NCBI RefSeq assembly: GCF_005221385.1
Contig: NZ_CP039903.1
Span: 1,364,001 to 1,428,000, forward strand
DNA length: 64,000 nucleotides
Source: Agrobacterium tumefaciens
GTDB taxonomy: Bacteria > Pseudomonadota > Alphaproteobacteria > Rhizobiales > Rhizobiaceae
Reading direction: 5' to 3'
The notes under the pieces were generated by a model. That model worked only from the letters and a program-made list of their open reading frames with translations. It did no database searches and was not told the origin of the DNA. Positions 19,662-28,328 of this stretch are shown piece by piece; within the stretch, counting starts at the first letter, position 1; each line of letters starts with the position of its first letter. Position numbers and translations under genes: made by a program.

Positions 19662-22310
19662 TCAATTGTCCTTGCCGGCCACTTTTGCCACGGTCTTCGG
19701 TTCGGCGACAATCCTGTCACCCGCTTTGCCGGCATCCTTTTCCGGCGGGGTTCCGGCGACCGGCGATGCCGCCCCGGTATGGGCCGCCATTGCCTTATCC
19801 CCCTCCTCTGACAGCAGCGCCGCCATCATCTGCGGGTTGGCGTCGCCTTCCACATGAATATTGAGGTTACGCTGCGGGAATGGAATATCGATGCCTTCCT
19901 CGCGGAAGCGCTGGAGGATGGCGATCCGCAGCGCATTTTTCACACCAAGCCCGGTCGACAGATCGGCAAGGTGGAACCGCAATTCGAAATCCAGCGAAAA
20001 ATCGCCGAAACGAAGGAATTCCACATGCGGCTCGGGGTTGCGCAGCACCGGCGGCTGGGCACGCACCAGCTCCAGCAGAATATCCATGACCTGCTGCGGA
20101 TCGGAATCATAGGCCACGGAAACCGGTATTTCCGCACGCATGATGCGGTTGCGGTGCGTCCAGTTGCCGACGGAGGAATTGATGAACTCGGAATTCGGCA
20201 CGATGATCGACTGGCCCCGAAAAGTTTCGATCTCGGTTGCGCGCACGGACAGCCGCTTGACGGTGCCCTCGGTCGTCCCCGTCACCACCCAGTCGCCCAC
20301 CTTGAAGGGACGTTCGACGAGAAGGATGAGGCCGGACACGAAATTCGAGACGATGTTCTGCAGGCCAAAACCGATACCGACCGAAAGGGCGGAGGCGACC
20401 AGCGCCAGGCTGGAGAGGTTGAGACCGGCGGAAGACACGCCGAAGATCGCCGCAACCGCGATGCCGAGATAACCGATGCCTGTTTTGACCGAGTTGCGCA
20501 CCCCGGCATCCACCTGGCCCCGCGCCATGACGTTATTATCCAGCCATTTCTGGAACCAGCGCGTGATGATATAGCCGATAGCGAAAACGAGAACGCCGCC
20601 GAAGAGGCCGATCAGCGAGATCGAGGCATTGCCGACGGTAATGCCCGTCAGCAGGCGATAGGCCCAGCTTTCGATATCGCCCGGCTGGAAGCCCCAGGAA
20701 AACAGGATGAGCGGTACGCCGAAGGCAAGCGCCACGACATAAATACCAAGCCCTGCGGCAAGGCCGGCCTGATCGAGCGCAACCGGACCGAGACCGAAAC
20801 GCCGCGCGAGATAACGCCCGGCAAGGGATTCGGCAAAGGCGCCCTGCCTCGAAATCGCCTTGCCGGACAGGATGCCGATATACATGGTTGCCAGCACGGC
20901 GCCGGTGGCGACGATCTGCGTGGCAAGGAAACGCGCAAGACCGACATAGCCCGTCAGGCACGCGCCGATGAGAATGAGACCGCCGACGCGCAGCAGGATG
21001 ACCAGCCAGCGCGGCAGCCGCTGGTTGCCGGTCTCATAATCCTGCCCCTCGCCGATCATCGGCCGCAGGAACGATACGGTGAGCAGGATGATGCCGATAA
21101 TGATCGAAGCGACGAAGCTTTTGGCGACGGTGACGATCAGCGGCGAATAAAGCGTCTCGCTGATCGTTCCAAACAGATAGTCGAGACCATTGACGAGCGC
21201 CATCAGCAGCACCGCCGAAGACAGCGTATGCGCGCCGCGATTGGACACCTTCAGCAGACGCCATTCAGGTTGGGTGGGTGCAAAGATCGCGTAACTCAGC
21301 CGCGATACGAAATAAACGAAGCCGAGGATCGCCATGGCCCCGAACAGGATTGGCGCTATATCGGATCGCAGCACGTTGAAATTATCGAGGAAAAACGCCG
21401 AGGTGGCCAGAAACAGGAACAGCGACAGCGACTGCACCATGGTCGACCAGAAGGCCACCGAAAGCCTTCTGAGATAAGATGGCTCGCCGGTAAAGGCCCG
21501 CCGGTCCATGCGGCTGCCGAAAAACCGGTAACCACCGACCAGAAACAGCAGCCCCGCCATGATCGACAGCATCACGGCCCCAAACATCGGCAACCGCTTG
21601 TAGCTCCACACGAACCCCGTCCAGCTGCTGAAGGCATTGCTGAGGTTGGTCACCTCGGTGACGAAGGCCGAAGAGGCGTCGCCCAGCGTCTGGGCAGAAA
21701 CTTCCGTGCGCTTGAACAGGGTGGCGGCAAAAAGCGCCCGGCGAACCGCCGTGATATTGTTGGAAATCTGCGCGGCATTGGTGGCGATGCTCTCCACCTC
21801 GCCGGCAATCGCATTCACCTCGGCGCGCTCCGCCGTCAGCCGGGCGCGCTCCTCCGTCACCATGCTCGCTTCCGGCGGCTGGCCATCGGCCGGCGGCTCG
21901 CCAAGCGCATCGAGACGCGTCTTGATCTGGTCCAGCCGGGTGCGCAGCTTGGTGTTGGCCGCCGCGGCATCGGCGGCAATGCCATCGGCACGGCCCTTCA
22001 TATCCACCAGATGCGCATCATCGCTGCCGCCCGCCTCCACCTGCCCGGCGATCGTTGCAACATCGGCCTTCCATTTTTCCAGTTCCGCCCGCGCCTGCTC
22101 GACTGTGGTGGCCTGGATCACGGCGGGCGCCGGCGGCGTTGTCTCCCCTTGCGCGGATGCCGGCATTGCGGGCAGCAGCAAACCGCCAAGCAGCGAAAAC
22201 ATCATGACCAATATCATGGCCATGGCACTGCTTCGCCCCCGACCAGGCACCGGTTCGCCGAACACCCGTCTGCCATTCATCAATCCGCCGAACATCAACC
22301 GCACATCCAT
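19662..22310 (-). CDS. Large mechanosensitive channel, MscS family (DUF3772 type)
   Basis: An 882-aa inner-membrane protein. A signal-like segment (about residues 30-54, ending ASAQG) precedes a coiled-coil periplasmic region (about residues 65-200, with VEQARAELEKW), followed by some ten transmembrane helices and the conserved MscS pore/beta domain near residues 640-830 (LSVGIGFGLQNIVSNFVSGLILLVERPFKVGDWV). Such long MscS homologues open under hypo-osmotic stress. The C-terminus has a Lys/Ala-rich tail. ATG 22310 is the first start; one ten codons later is also possible. Confidence 0.92.
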   Translation of the reverse strand: MDVRLMFGGLMNGRRVFGEPVPGRGRSSAMAMILVMMFSLLGGLLLPAMPASAQGETTPPAPAVIQATTVEQARAELEKWKADVATIAGQVEAGGSDDAHLVDMKGRADGIAADAAAANTKLRTRLDQIKTRLDALGEPPADGQPPEASMVTEERARLTAERAEVNAIAGEVESIATNAAQISNNITAVRRALFAATLFKRTEVSAQTLGDASSAFVTEVTNLSNAFSSWTGFVWSYKRLPMFGAVMLSIMAGLLFLVGGYRFFGSRMDRRAFTGEPSYLRRLSVAFWSTMVQSLSLFLFLATSAFFLDNFNVLRSDIAPILFGAMAILGFVYFVSRLSYAIFAPTQPEWRLLKVSNRGAHTLSSAVLLMALVNGLDYLFGTISETLYSPLIVTVAKSFVASIIIGIILLTVSFLRPMIGEGQDYETGNQRLPRWLVILLRVGGLILIGACLTGYVGLARFLATQIVATGAVLATMYIGILSGKAISRQGAFAESLAGRYLARRFGLGPVALDQAGLAAGLGIYVVALAFGVPLILFSWGFQPGDIESWAYRLLTGITVGNASISLIGLFGGVLVFAIGYIITRWFQKWLDNNVMARGQVDAGVRNSVKTGIGYLGIAVAAIFGVSSAGLNLSSLALVASALSVGIGFGLQNIVSNFVSGLILLVERPFKVGDWVVTGTTEGTVKRLSVRATEIETFRGQSIIVPNSEFINSSVGNWTHRNRIMRAEIPVSVAYDSDPQQVMDILLELVRAQPPVLRNPEPHVEFLRFGDFSLDFELRFHLADLSTGLGVKNALRIAILQRFREEGIDIPFPQRNLNIHVEGDANPQMMAALLSEEGDKAMAAHTGAASPVAGTPPEKDAGKAGDRIVAEPKTVAKVAGKDN

Positions 22311-22457
22311 GCCTTTCGTCTCTTTACGCCGTCACAGGCTTTTTAGCGCCTGCGACGGGGAAAACTACCCTCATAAAGCGAGGTTTTCCGGAGTTTACCT
22401 TGCTTTTCACCACGAGAATCATCACCTTTGATAGTGCAGCAAACATGGGAGGAAATC

Positions 22458-22712
22458 ATGGAATCTGCTGGTATTGGCTGGATCGCAGCTATCATCATCG
22501 GTGGTGTCGCCGGGTGGCTCGCCGAACAATTCATGAAAAGCAATATGGGTGTTTTCATGAACATCCTTCTTGGAATCGTCGGCGCGATCGTCGCCAACGC
22601 CATATTGTCTGTTTTTGGAATCGTTCTGACCGGCTGGCTCGGTTATCTCATCGCCGGCTTCATCGGCGCCTGCATCCTCATCCTCATCGGCAGGGCTTTC
22701 AGACGCGGCTAG
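22458..22712 (+). CDS. GlsB/YeaQ/YmgE-family small membrane protein
   Basis: An 84-aa inner-membrane protein with three hydrophobic helices and the family's glycine zipper-like pattern (IIGGVAGWLAEQFMK, NILLGIVGAIVAN, GFIGACILILIGRAF). Members are often stress-induced (transglycosylase-associated proteins) but their mechanism is unclear. The ATG at 22458 has a textbook ribosome site (GGGAGGAAATC) directly upstream, which rules out an in-frame ATG 30 bases earlier. Confidence 0.9.
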   Translation: MESAGIGWIAAIIIGGVAGWLAEQFMKSNMGVFMNILLGIVGAIVANAILSVFGIVLTGWLGYLIAGFIGACILILIGRAFRRG

Positions 22713-22754
22713 GCAAAAAGGAAAATCTGTAAAACCCCGGATTTTCAGCCTTTT

Positions 22755-22812
22755 CCAGCGCGACTGAAATTTTTTCGTCACAAAAATCGAAGAAATTTCA
22801 TTTCCGCGCTGG
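22755..22812. repeat. Long imperfect inverted repeat upstream of tRNA-Lys
   Basis: CCAGCGCG with GAAATTT on the left mirrors AAATTTC and CGCGCTGG on the right, giving a possible extended hairpin in the gap between the GlsB-like gene and tRNA-Lys. No clean T run follows; role unknown. Confidence 0.5.
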
Positions 22813-22867
22813 ACAAGCCCAAACTTCCCCTTTATAGCCCCCCTCACACCGCCACACGGTGTCGGTC

Positions 22868-22943
<76 letters not shown>

Positions 22944-23109
22944 AATTCTCTTTAAATGACAAGATGTTGCGATGCTTACTTAAAGCATCGCCCGAGCGAT
23001 TGAGTTCGCGCAATCTTTCCTTCCCAGCAATGCCCGCGAAAGAAACGGTACTTGTCACGGCCAATGTCGAGCCAGACAGCCCCGCCAGCGCAACAGTTCC
23101 CCGGAAAGT

Positions 23110-23550
23110 CTACAACTTCGTTTCCGACACGCTTTTTGTCCCGATGAAGCGCGGCTCCAATGGCCGACCGGCAATACGGCTTCCGAATTCCTCCGTGAAA
23201 CGAACGGGCGCTGCCTGCTTTACCGCATCGATGGCGGAATCGATAAACGCCTGCCGTCTCGGGCTCTCCTCCTGGGGACGCGAGGCAATGACGACCACCT
23301 TGCCGCGTATCTGGCCGTCCTTGTGCAGAATGAACCGCAGCGTCACCACCAGCCCCTCGGTGTCTTCCGGTGGCACCCAGCAGGCATAGATCGCATCGAA
23401 CATTTCGTTGAGATTGCTGGCAGGCGTCGAATCTTTGCAAATCCGCGACTGGCCCGAAACCGGCGTCAGAATGCCGCCAGCCAAGATGCTCAATACCACG
23501 AGACCGGGCAGCCTGAAACGACGGAATACCAAAGAAGAACGGTTGATCAA
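23110..23550 (-). CDS. Exported protein with TonB/TolA C-terminal-like domain
   Basis: About 146 aa with an N-terminal signal segment (LPGLVVLSILAGG, ending near SGQS). The mature part has the alternating pattern CWVPPEDTEGLVVTLRFILHKDG followed by a helix (FIDSAIDAVKQAAP) that recalls the fold of TonB or TolA C-terminal domains; this is inference from pattern only. There is no ATG; the TTG at 23550 has an AAAGGA ribosome site at good spacing, with another TTG two codons upstream. It is divergent from the small gene at 23985, across a very AT-rich gap. Confidence 0.6.
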   Translation of the reverse strand: MINRSSLVFRRFRLPGLVVLSILAGGILTPVSGQSRICKDSTPASNLNEMFDAIYACWVPPEDTEGLVVTLRFILHKDGQIRGKVVVIASRPQEESPRRQAFIDSAIDAVKQAAPVRFTEEFGSRIAGRPLEPRFIGTKSVSETKL

Positions 23551-23639
23551 ATCCAATATCCTTTATCGGGAAGCGGTCCGCCGATCTGGCCGGCCAGTCA
23601 CAACCATCTTTTTGAAAAGTCGATTTCGTCAGTAAAAAC

Positions 23640-23880
23640 CCTTGAAATATTTAATCGCAGAGAGAAAATTCGCCTGTAAATAAATCATAAATACGACGAT
23701 AGAAAATACTATAATAAATAAACAATATCAAAACGAATAAATACAAAAAAATAAATTAAAAACCAGAACATAATAAAAAAATATATGAAAATATATCTAT
23801 ATAAAAACCATAACAAACAAAAATAATACATATTAAATCTATAATTAAGTAAAATTAAAACCGACCGAAAAAACTCTCCC
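23640..23880. other. Very AT-rich, gene-free block
   Basis: About 240 bases made mostly of A and T, with a strong excess of A on the plus strand, in an otherwise GC-rich genome. No coding frame, tRNA, clear hairpin or direct repeat was seen. It lies between two divergent small genes for exported proteins and may hold promoter or nucleoid-protein binding sites. Confidence 0.8.
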
Positions 23881-23984
23881 CGAAAATGCGGCCTCGCGTC
23901 TTAACCAATAGCTGCGGTTTACATTGCAAGCCGCTGGTTTGGCTGTATGCATGGCCTGCCAGAACAAGGGCAAAGGGGGATATC

Positions 23985-24317
23985 ATGACATCGAAATGGG
24001 TATTGGCAGTATTTTTCGGCACAGCAATGACGGTTGCTGGCGCGGCGCAGGCGGAAGACCTGGTGTTCACGTTGAAGAACGGCACGGGCTCCGTTCTCAA
24101 CGCCTTCTACACCTCACCGGTGGGCGTTGATGACTGGGAAGACGATGTGTTCGGAAAGAAGGCGCTTGGCCCCGGGGAAGAGATGGAAATCACCATCGCC
24201 GATGGCCGCAGCGTCTGCAAATATGACATGCGCTTCGAATTCCAGGGGGATGCGCTGGAAGATCTTGAAGATACGCAGAACCTCTGCGAACTCGGCGAAT
24301 ATACCATCACCGAATAA
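23985..24317 (+). CDS. Small secreted acidic protein, unknown function
   Basis: A 110-aa protein with a clear signal peptide (MTSKWVLAVFFGTAMTVAGAAQA, cleavage before EDL). The mature 87 residues are strongly acidic, with two Cys (SVCKYD, QNLCEL) that may form a disulfide and a beta-rich look (LVFTLKNGTGSVLNAFYTSP). The ATG at 23985 is preceded by AAGGGGGATATC, a good ribosome site, so the longer in-frame ORF is not used. I do not recognise the family by name. A GC hairpin without T run follows at 24328. Confidence 0.75.
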   Translation: MTSKWVLAVFFGTAMTVAGAAQAEDLVFTLKNGTGSVLNAFYTSPVGVDDWEDDVFGKKALGPGEEMEITIADGRSVCKYDMRFEFQGDALEDLEDTQNLCELGEYTITE

Positions 24318-24479
24318 GGCAATGGCGGCCCTGCCCGGCAAAGGCAGGGCCTGCGGCGGCGAAGGGTTCTGAAAACCCGGGCACCCTCCGACAGCGGCGA
24401 AGCTCCGGAAAAACCGTCGGAACGGCAATTATAGGCGTTGCCGTGCCGCCCTTTCCGCAAAGCTGTCTCAATCATCCCT

Positions 24480-24731
24480 ATGATTGGCACGATGAGATTG
24501 ATCATCAACATATTGCTGTTCGTCCTCGGCGCGGTCGGGAGCGGAATATGTGCGTTTTTATTATCGGCAGCGCTTGCCGATTCCGGGTTGCTCGGTTCCT
24601 GTTTTGAGGGAAATTGCGCTTATGCGGCGCTGTTTATGGTGCTTCCGGTCGCATGGTTCATACTTTTTGCACTTTACGTCATGGCTTTGCTGGTCTGGAG
24701 ACGAAAACCGTTCCGGAATGGACGGCTCTGA
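24480..24731 (+). CDS. Small two-helix membrane protein, unknown
   Basis: 83 aa with two hydrophobic segments (LIINILLFVLGAVGSGICAFLL and AALFMVLPVAWFILFALYVMALLVW) and a short loop holding two Cys. Not recognised. The start is uncertain: ATG 24480 or ATG 24492, neither with a strong ribosome site. The high hydrophobicity and intact length support a real gene, but no homologue is claimed. Confidence 0.5.
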   Translation: MIGTMRLIINILLFVLGAVGSGICAFLLSAALADSGLLGSCFEGNCAYAALFMVLPVAWFILFALYVMALLVWRRKPFRNGRL

Positions 24732-24932
24732 AAAAGCGCGCTGCGCCACCGTCGCTACCGCGCGTTCGTTGACAGCGATCAGCACTTACCGTTAACTCCG
24801 CCTGCTGGGGGATTCGCTGCCAGTGATATGTGGGCCCGCTGGGCATTCACCATATCACCGGCCTCTGAATGTGCATGTTCCGAATTGCGTTTTGCGTTTG
24901 CTGGGCATGACGGAAAACAGGGAGACCAAAGG

Positions 24933-25163
24933 ATGCGGGCCTCAATCAATTCCCCGTCGCTTTCGATCGACACGATGGACTATCAGGCCGAGTGCCAGTT
25001 CGCGCTGGAACCCTCTATACAGGGCCTTATTGAAAAGGCGGAAAGCGCCGGCTGGAACCGTCAGCAGGCTGCACTTGCCATCGTAGCACTCGCCAGCGAA
25101 CATCTCACCGACCTGTTGTCTGCCGGTGGCCCTGCATTGTTGGATCAACGTTCCCTCTCCTGA
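24933..25163 (+). CDS. Small conserved-looking cytosolic protein, unknown
   Basis: 76 aa beginning MRASINSPSL. The central part (MDYQAECQFALEPSIQGLIEKAESAGW) reads as two amphipathic helices and continues into QQAALAIVALASEHL. AGGGAGA lies at good distance before the ATG, which decides this start over the longer in-frame ORF from 24828. Function unknown; I recall similar short proteins from rhizobia but give no family name. Confidence 0.65.
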   Translation: MRASINSPSLSIDTMDYQAECQFALEPSIQGLIEKAESAGWNRQQAALAIVALASEHLTDLLSAGGPALLDQRSLS

Positions 25164-25452
25164 TCTCCTTTGAAGCCGGGCGGAACCAGCGCCCGCGTCA
25201 TCCAGACATCATCACGAAAATCAACCCTGTGTGCCCGGAGTGTCCTCACCGACGCTGCCGGAACCCCGGGTCGCGTTGTGAAACCCCACTCAGGCGAAAC
25301 CGGCCTCACGCACAATACCGCTGCAACGCCATCTGCCGTATCCGGGTAGCCGATCCCGCAGAGCGCATCGATTGCCGGTCGGCGACTGCGCCATAGTGTT
25401 GACACAGACCATCAATAATGAGAACATAAAGTGAACATTATGGAGGTCAGCG

Positions 25453-25641
25453 ATGAACACTGCAGACGCAACCATAGAAAATGCCCTCTCCGTCGTCGCC
25501 CGCTCCCGCGATATGCGCGAGCGCGCGCTGGAACGGCGCCGCGAGTTGCAGCGGCGAACGGAAGTCATCATCACCCGGCCGCTCTATGTGCTGAAAAAGA
25601 ACGACGGGCCGAAGCAGCTGTCGTTGAAACTTGACAGCTGA
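25453..25641 (+). CDS. Small basic protein, unknown
   Basis: 62 aa, highly charged, with a central Arg-rich helix (RSRDMRERALERRRELQRR) and a C-terminal strand-like part (VIITRPLYVLKK). It could bind nucleic acid or a partner protein, but nothing decisive is visible. TATGGAGGTCAGCG gives a strong ribosome site. The 289 bases upstream (25164-25452) hold no gene I can support. Confidence 0.6.
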   Translation: MNTADATIENALSVVARSRDMRERALERRRELQRRTEVIITRPLYVLKKNDGPKQLSLKLDS

Positions 25642-25774
25642 GCATGGCTGCGGACATCGGCTCTGTCTTGGAGCAAAGACGCGGTGCAGGGGCGATGGAA
25701 GTCCCGGCGAAATGAGGACGCGCGCAATGCCCCGTGCCAGAGAGGCTTCTCCCACAGCCTTGCTCCCGAAAGCA

Positions 25775-25810
25775 AATCCCGTGCGGATCGCGTCGCGCAC
25801 GGGATTTTCA
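25775..25810. terminator. Probable terminator between the small genes at 25453 and 25835
   Basis: Stem AATCCCGTGCG / CGCACGGGATT with T-rich sequence on both sides, placed between two convergent small genes, so it may serve both. Confidence 0.55.
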
Positions 25811-25834
25811 GAATGAAGAGGTCATCGTCTTGTC

Positions 25835-26086
25835 TTATTGCATGCGCTGCATTGCGGCTTCGGGCTCACCGGTCGTCGCAACCGTTGCCGCTGGAAGGCG
25901 GTCGGTCTTTTTCAGAATGACGACGGGCTTGTCCACCGGTTCCGTCGGCGGAACGATGCTTGCGGTTTTAAATTCACGGTCGACGGCAGGAACGGAAGCG
26001 TTGATCTTTTCATGACCCGCGCATTCGGCAAGCGCTGCACTGGCGGAAAAGCCAAAGACAGCGGCGATAATGAGAACTGATTTCAT
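25835..26086 (-). CDS. Small secreted protein, unknown
   Basis: 83 aa with a signal peptide (MKSVLIIAAVFGFSASAALA, cleavage before ECAGH). The mature part has one Cys and ends in a Val/Pro/Thr-rich stretch (TEPVDKPVVILKK). AAGGGAGAATGAC just before the ATG fixes the start at 26086 rather than the longer frame. Unknown function; likely periplasmic or secreted. Confidence 0.65.
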   Translation of the reverse strand: MKSVLIIAAVFGFSASAALAECAGHEKINASVPAVDREFKTASIVPPTEPVDKPVVILKKTDRLPAATVATTGEPEAAMQRMQ

Positions 26087-26237
26087 GTCATTCTCCCTTC
26101 GCTTTTGTGGCGCTCTCCAGTCTAGGTGGAGACGAACCGGATTGAAAATCACACTTTAGAGACATCTAAAGCAGCAAATCATTTCGGCAGTCGTCGTCAT
26201 TGATGTGCATGGGAGCGATATGCTGATTGTATCGCCC

Positions 26238-26396
26238 TTATTTCTTGCGCACATCCAGCGGATTTCGGCAAAGCGGCCGGCGAAATATCATCGCCACATA
26301 ACTTCCCTTGAGGGAAATGAGGCTGGGCGTGTAAGTCGAGACCTTTGCCGTGTTGGCGGCCTTGATCGTTCTTCCATCAGAGGAATTCTGCTGCAT
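26238..26396 (-). CDS. Candidate 52-aa small protein
   Basis: A short frame starting MQQNSSDGRTIKAANTAK and ending RNPLDVRKK. The main support is an excellent ribosome site (AAGGAGG, six bases before the ATG) and the absence of any other gene in this 690-base gap. No homology, signal peptide or membrane segment is apparent. It could be a genuine small protein or chance. Confidence 0.45.
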   Translation of the reverse strand: MQQNSSDGRTIKAANTAKVSTYTPSLISLKGSYVAMIFRRPLCRNPLDVRKK

Positions 26397-26492
26397 GGCG
26401 CGCCTCCTTCCATGAGCGATAACGAAAAAACGCCGTTCTTGTTCCGCATTGCAGCTTCGTTGGTGCGCGCGAGAAATGAAAACGTCGCCGCG

Positions 26493-26624
26493 TGTTTCTT
26501 CTCCCCGCCGGGGAGAAGATGGCCCGAAGGGTCAGATGAGGGGGGCAAGCTCTCCGTATATCTCTACCCTCGCCCCCTCATCCCGCTGCCGCGGACTTCT
26601 CCCCCTCGGGGAGAAGAAACAAGC
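26493..26624. repeat. Mosaic palindromic repeat, copy 1
   Basis: Outer arms GTTTCTTCTCCCCGCCGGGG and its mirror TCTCC...GAAGAAAC enclose the shared GATGAGGGGGC / GCCCCCTCATCCCGC core. The end modules are themselves palindromes. Related copies are at 33512, 43107 and 55174. The rest of the gap 26397-26774 is otherwise empty. Confidence 0.85.
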
Positions 26625-26774
26625 TTCCCCCTCCCCGTGACATCGAACCGCGCTCCTCAAGACCCCAACGCTTGAAAATTTCGCCCAAAACCTCTATATG
26701 CCTCACCGCGAGGACGACCTCGGCCATATCGGCGACAGCATGCGGGACGGCCCGGTCACACACCGGAGAATAAA

Positions 26775-27209
26775 TTGCGCTCCCTGCAAGATCGTATCCG
26801 CCACGCGCTCAGCTTCGAAATCATCGGCCTTCTGCTCGTCATTCCGCTCGGCGCGCTGCTCTTTGGCATGCCTATGGAAGATATCGGCATTGTCGGCCTC
26901 GTCAGCGCAACACTCGCCACGGCCTGGAACTACATCTACAATCTCGGTTTCGACCACGCCATGCAGCGCCTGAAGGGCACCACGCTGAAGACACCCGCCA
27001 TTCGGGTCGCACATGCCGTGCTGTTCGAACTGGGCTTGCTGATCGTGCTGATGCCCTTCATCGCCTGGTATCTGAATATCAGCCTTGCCCACGCGCTGGT
27101 GATGGATATTTCGTTTGCGCTGTTTTACGTGGTTTATGCTTTTGTCTTCAACTGGAGCTATGACCGGATTTTCCCGCTGCCGGAATGGCAGTCGCAGGAT
27201 GCCGTCTGA
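26775..27209 (+). CDS. PACE-type / bacterial transmembrane pair protein
   Basis: 144 aa with four transmembrane helices arranged as two similar halves (SFEIIGLLLVIPLGALLFG... and VLFELGLLIVLMPFIAWYL...), each followed by the conserved N-x-x-(Y/W)D segment (YIYNLGFDHAM; FNWSYDRIFP). This is the bacterial transmembrane pair architecture found in PACE efflux proteins such as AceI. Transport of biocides or polyamines is possible but not shown. The start is TTG with GGAGAA upstream; no ATG fits. Confidence 0.85.
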   Translation: MRSLQDRIRHALSFEIIGLLLVIPLGALLFGMPMEDIGIVGLVSATLATAWNYIYNLGFDHAMQRLKGTTLKTPAIRVAHAVLFELGLLIVLMPFIAWYLNISLAHALVMDISFALFYVVYAFVFNWSYDRIFPLPEWQSQDAV

Positions 27210-27255
27210 TAGACGGCCTCGGCAAAAGACGGCCCCGGCAAAAGACAGCAAGACT

Positions 27256-28224
27256 TCAGCGCAGCGAGGCCCTGAAAAAGCTGACGACATCGGCGTTGAA
27301 ACTGCGATGAAACTCTGCCCGGTCAAAGCCGGGCGCATCGCTGCAAATCTGCGGCAAAGCATTTGCCATGTCTGCCGGGCAAGGCGCGATGAACGAAAAA
27401 TGCCCTGCCCCCTTCACCGTCCGGTAGTCCGGTTTCCCCGGCAGTTCATCGCGCAATCTAGCAATATCCTGCGGCACAACGCCATCGCCACCCTGTTCCG
27501 AACTCCACAGCTGGACGGGAATACCGATATTTTTCAGATCTTCAGCGCCGGGAAAGGCATTGAGCGGGTCCGCAACAACCGCGGCCCTTACCCGCTTATC
27601 GTGAACCCAGTCTTTCGCAACAGCGCTTTTGTCCCGCATCTGCGCGCATATGGCCGCCTGCTCGTCCGGGCACGGCAATCCGCTGTTTAAAAAATCCGGC
27701 ACGCCGCCGGCAAGCACCAGCGCCGTATAACCGCCGCGCGAAAATCCGAAGACACCAATCCGCCCGGCATCGACGACGTCGGCCTCTTTCCAGTCTGTCA
27801 GCATATGATCAAGCAGGCGGACAATATCCGCTGGCCGGTCGGTCAGCGCGGAAAGTTCGCCTGCCCGCTTCATATCAATCGCATTATCGCCGGGATGATT
27901 GAGCGCCGCGACGATGAAACCGGCGTCCGCCAGCGCCGCCGCCGTATCCCGATGGCTGAAATATGTGCCGGCAAAACCATGGGAAATGACGATAAGCGGA
28001 TATTTCCCGTCAACGATCGGGCAATCGCGCACCGCAGGCAGTACGAAGGGACCGATACGGGTTTCCACCGGCGCTGCCGCACAGGGCGACCAGACAGCCG
28101 CCCTGATGGGAGCTTTGCCGTCAGTGGATGGAACCTCGATCAACCGCAGGCCGGCTGCCGTGGCAGCGCCCGTCCCGGAAAGAACGGAAAGCAGAATAAG
28201 CCAAAAAACCACCAGGAATCGCAT
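27256..28224 (-). CDS. Exported dienelactone hydrolase-like alpha/beta hydrolase
   Basis: About 322 aa with a signal peptide (MRFLVVFWLILLSVLSG, cleavage near TAA-GLRL). Nucleophile elbow GFSRGG at mid-protein, oxyanion region VISHGFAGTYFSH, Asp candidate in AVVADPLN and His in KGAGHFSF. It resembles COG4188 predicted dienelactone hydrolases / PAF-acetylhydrolase-like lipases; substrate unknown. Start is taken at ATG 28224, the natural beginning of the signal peptide; ATG 28248 and TTG 28257 are alternatives. Confidence 0.8.
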   Translation of the reverse strand: MRFLVVFWLILLSVLSGTGAATAAGLRLIEVPSTDGKAPIRAAVWSPCAAAPVETRIGPFVLPAVRDCPIVDGKYPLIVISHGFAGTYFSHRDTAAALADAGFIVAALNHPGDNAIDMKRAGELSALTDRPADIVRLLDHMLTDWKEADVVDAGRIGVFGFSRGGYTALVLAGGVPDFLNSGLPCPDEQAAICAQMRDKSAVAKDWVHDKRVRAAVVADPLNAFPGAEDLKNIGIPVQLWSSEQGGDGVVPQDIARLRDELPGKPDYRTVKGAGHFSFIAPCPADMANALPQICSDAPGFDRAEFHRSFNADVVSFFRASLR

Positions 28225-28328
28225 CAGAAACTCGCGGATCGGAAACATTGAATGCAAGGCCGGTCATCAACCAGCCCTACCCGAAACATAAGGCAATTTC
28301 TTATAGCGCTGATGACCGCCGCGAGGAC

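Noticed and set aside
19854..22346. 830-aa open frame antisense to the MscS channel gene
   Set aside because: Very high His/Arg/Asp/Gln content typical of a shadow frame.
25145..25405. 86-aa minus-strand open frame with GTG start
   Set aside because: No ribosome site and no recognisable pattern; overlaps the end of a better-supported gene. A decayed gene cannot be excluded.
26205..26675. 156-aa plus-strand open frame
   Set aside because: Runs through the palindromic repeat and lacks a ribosome site.
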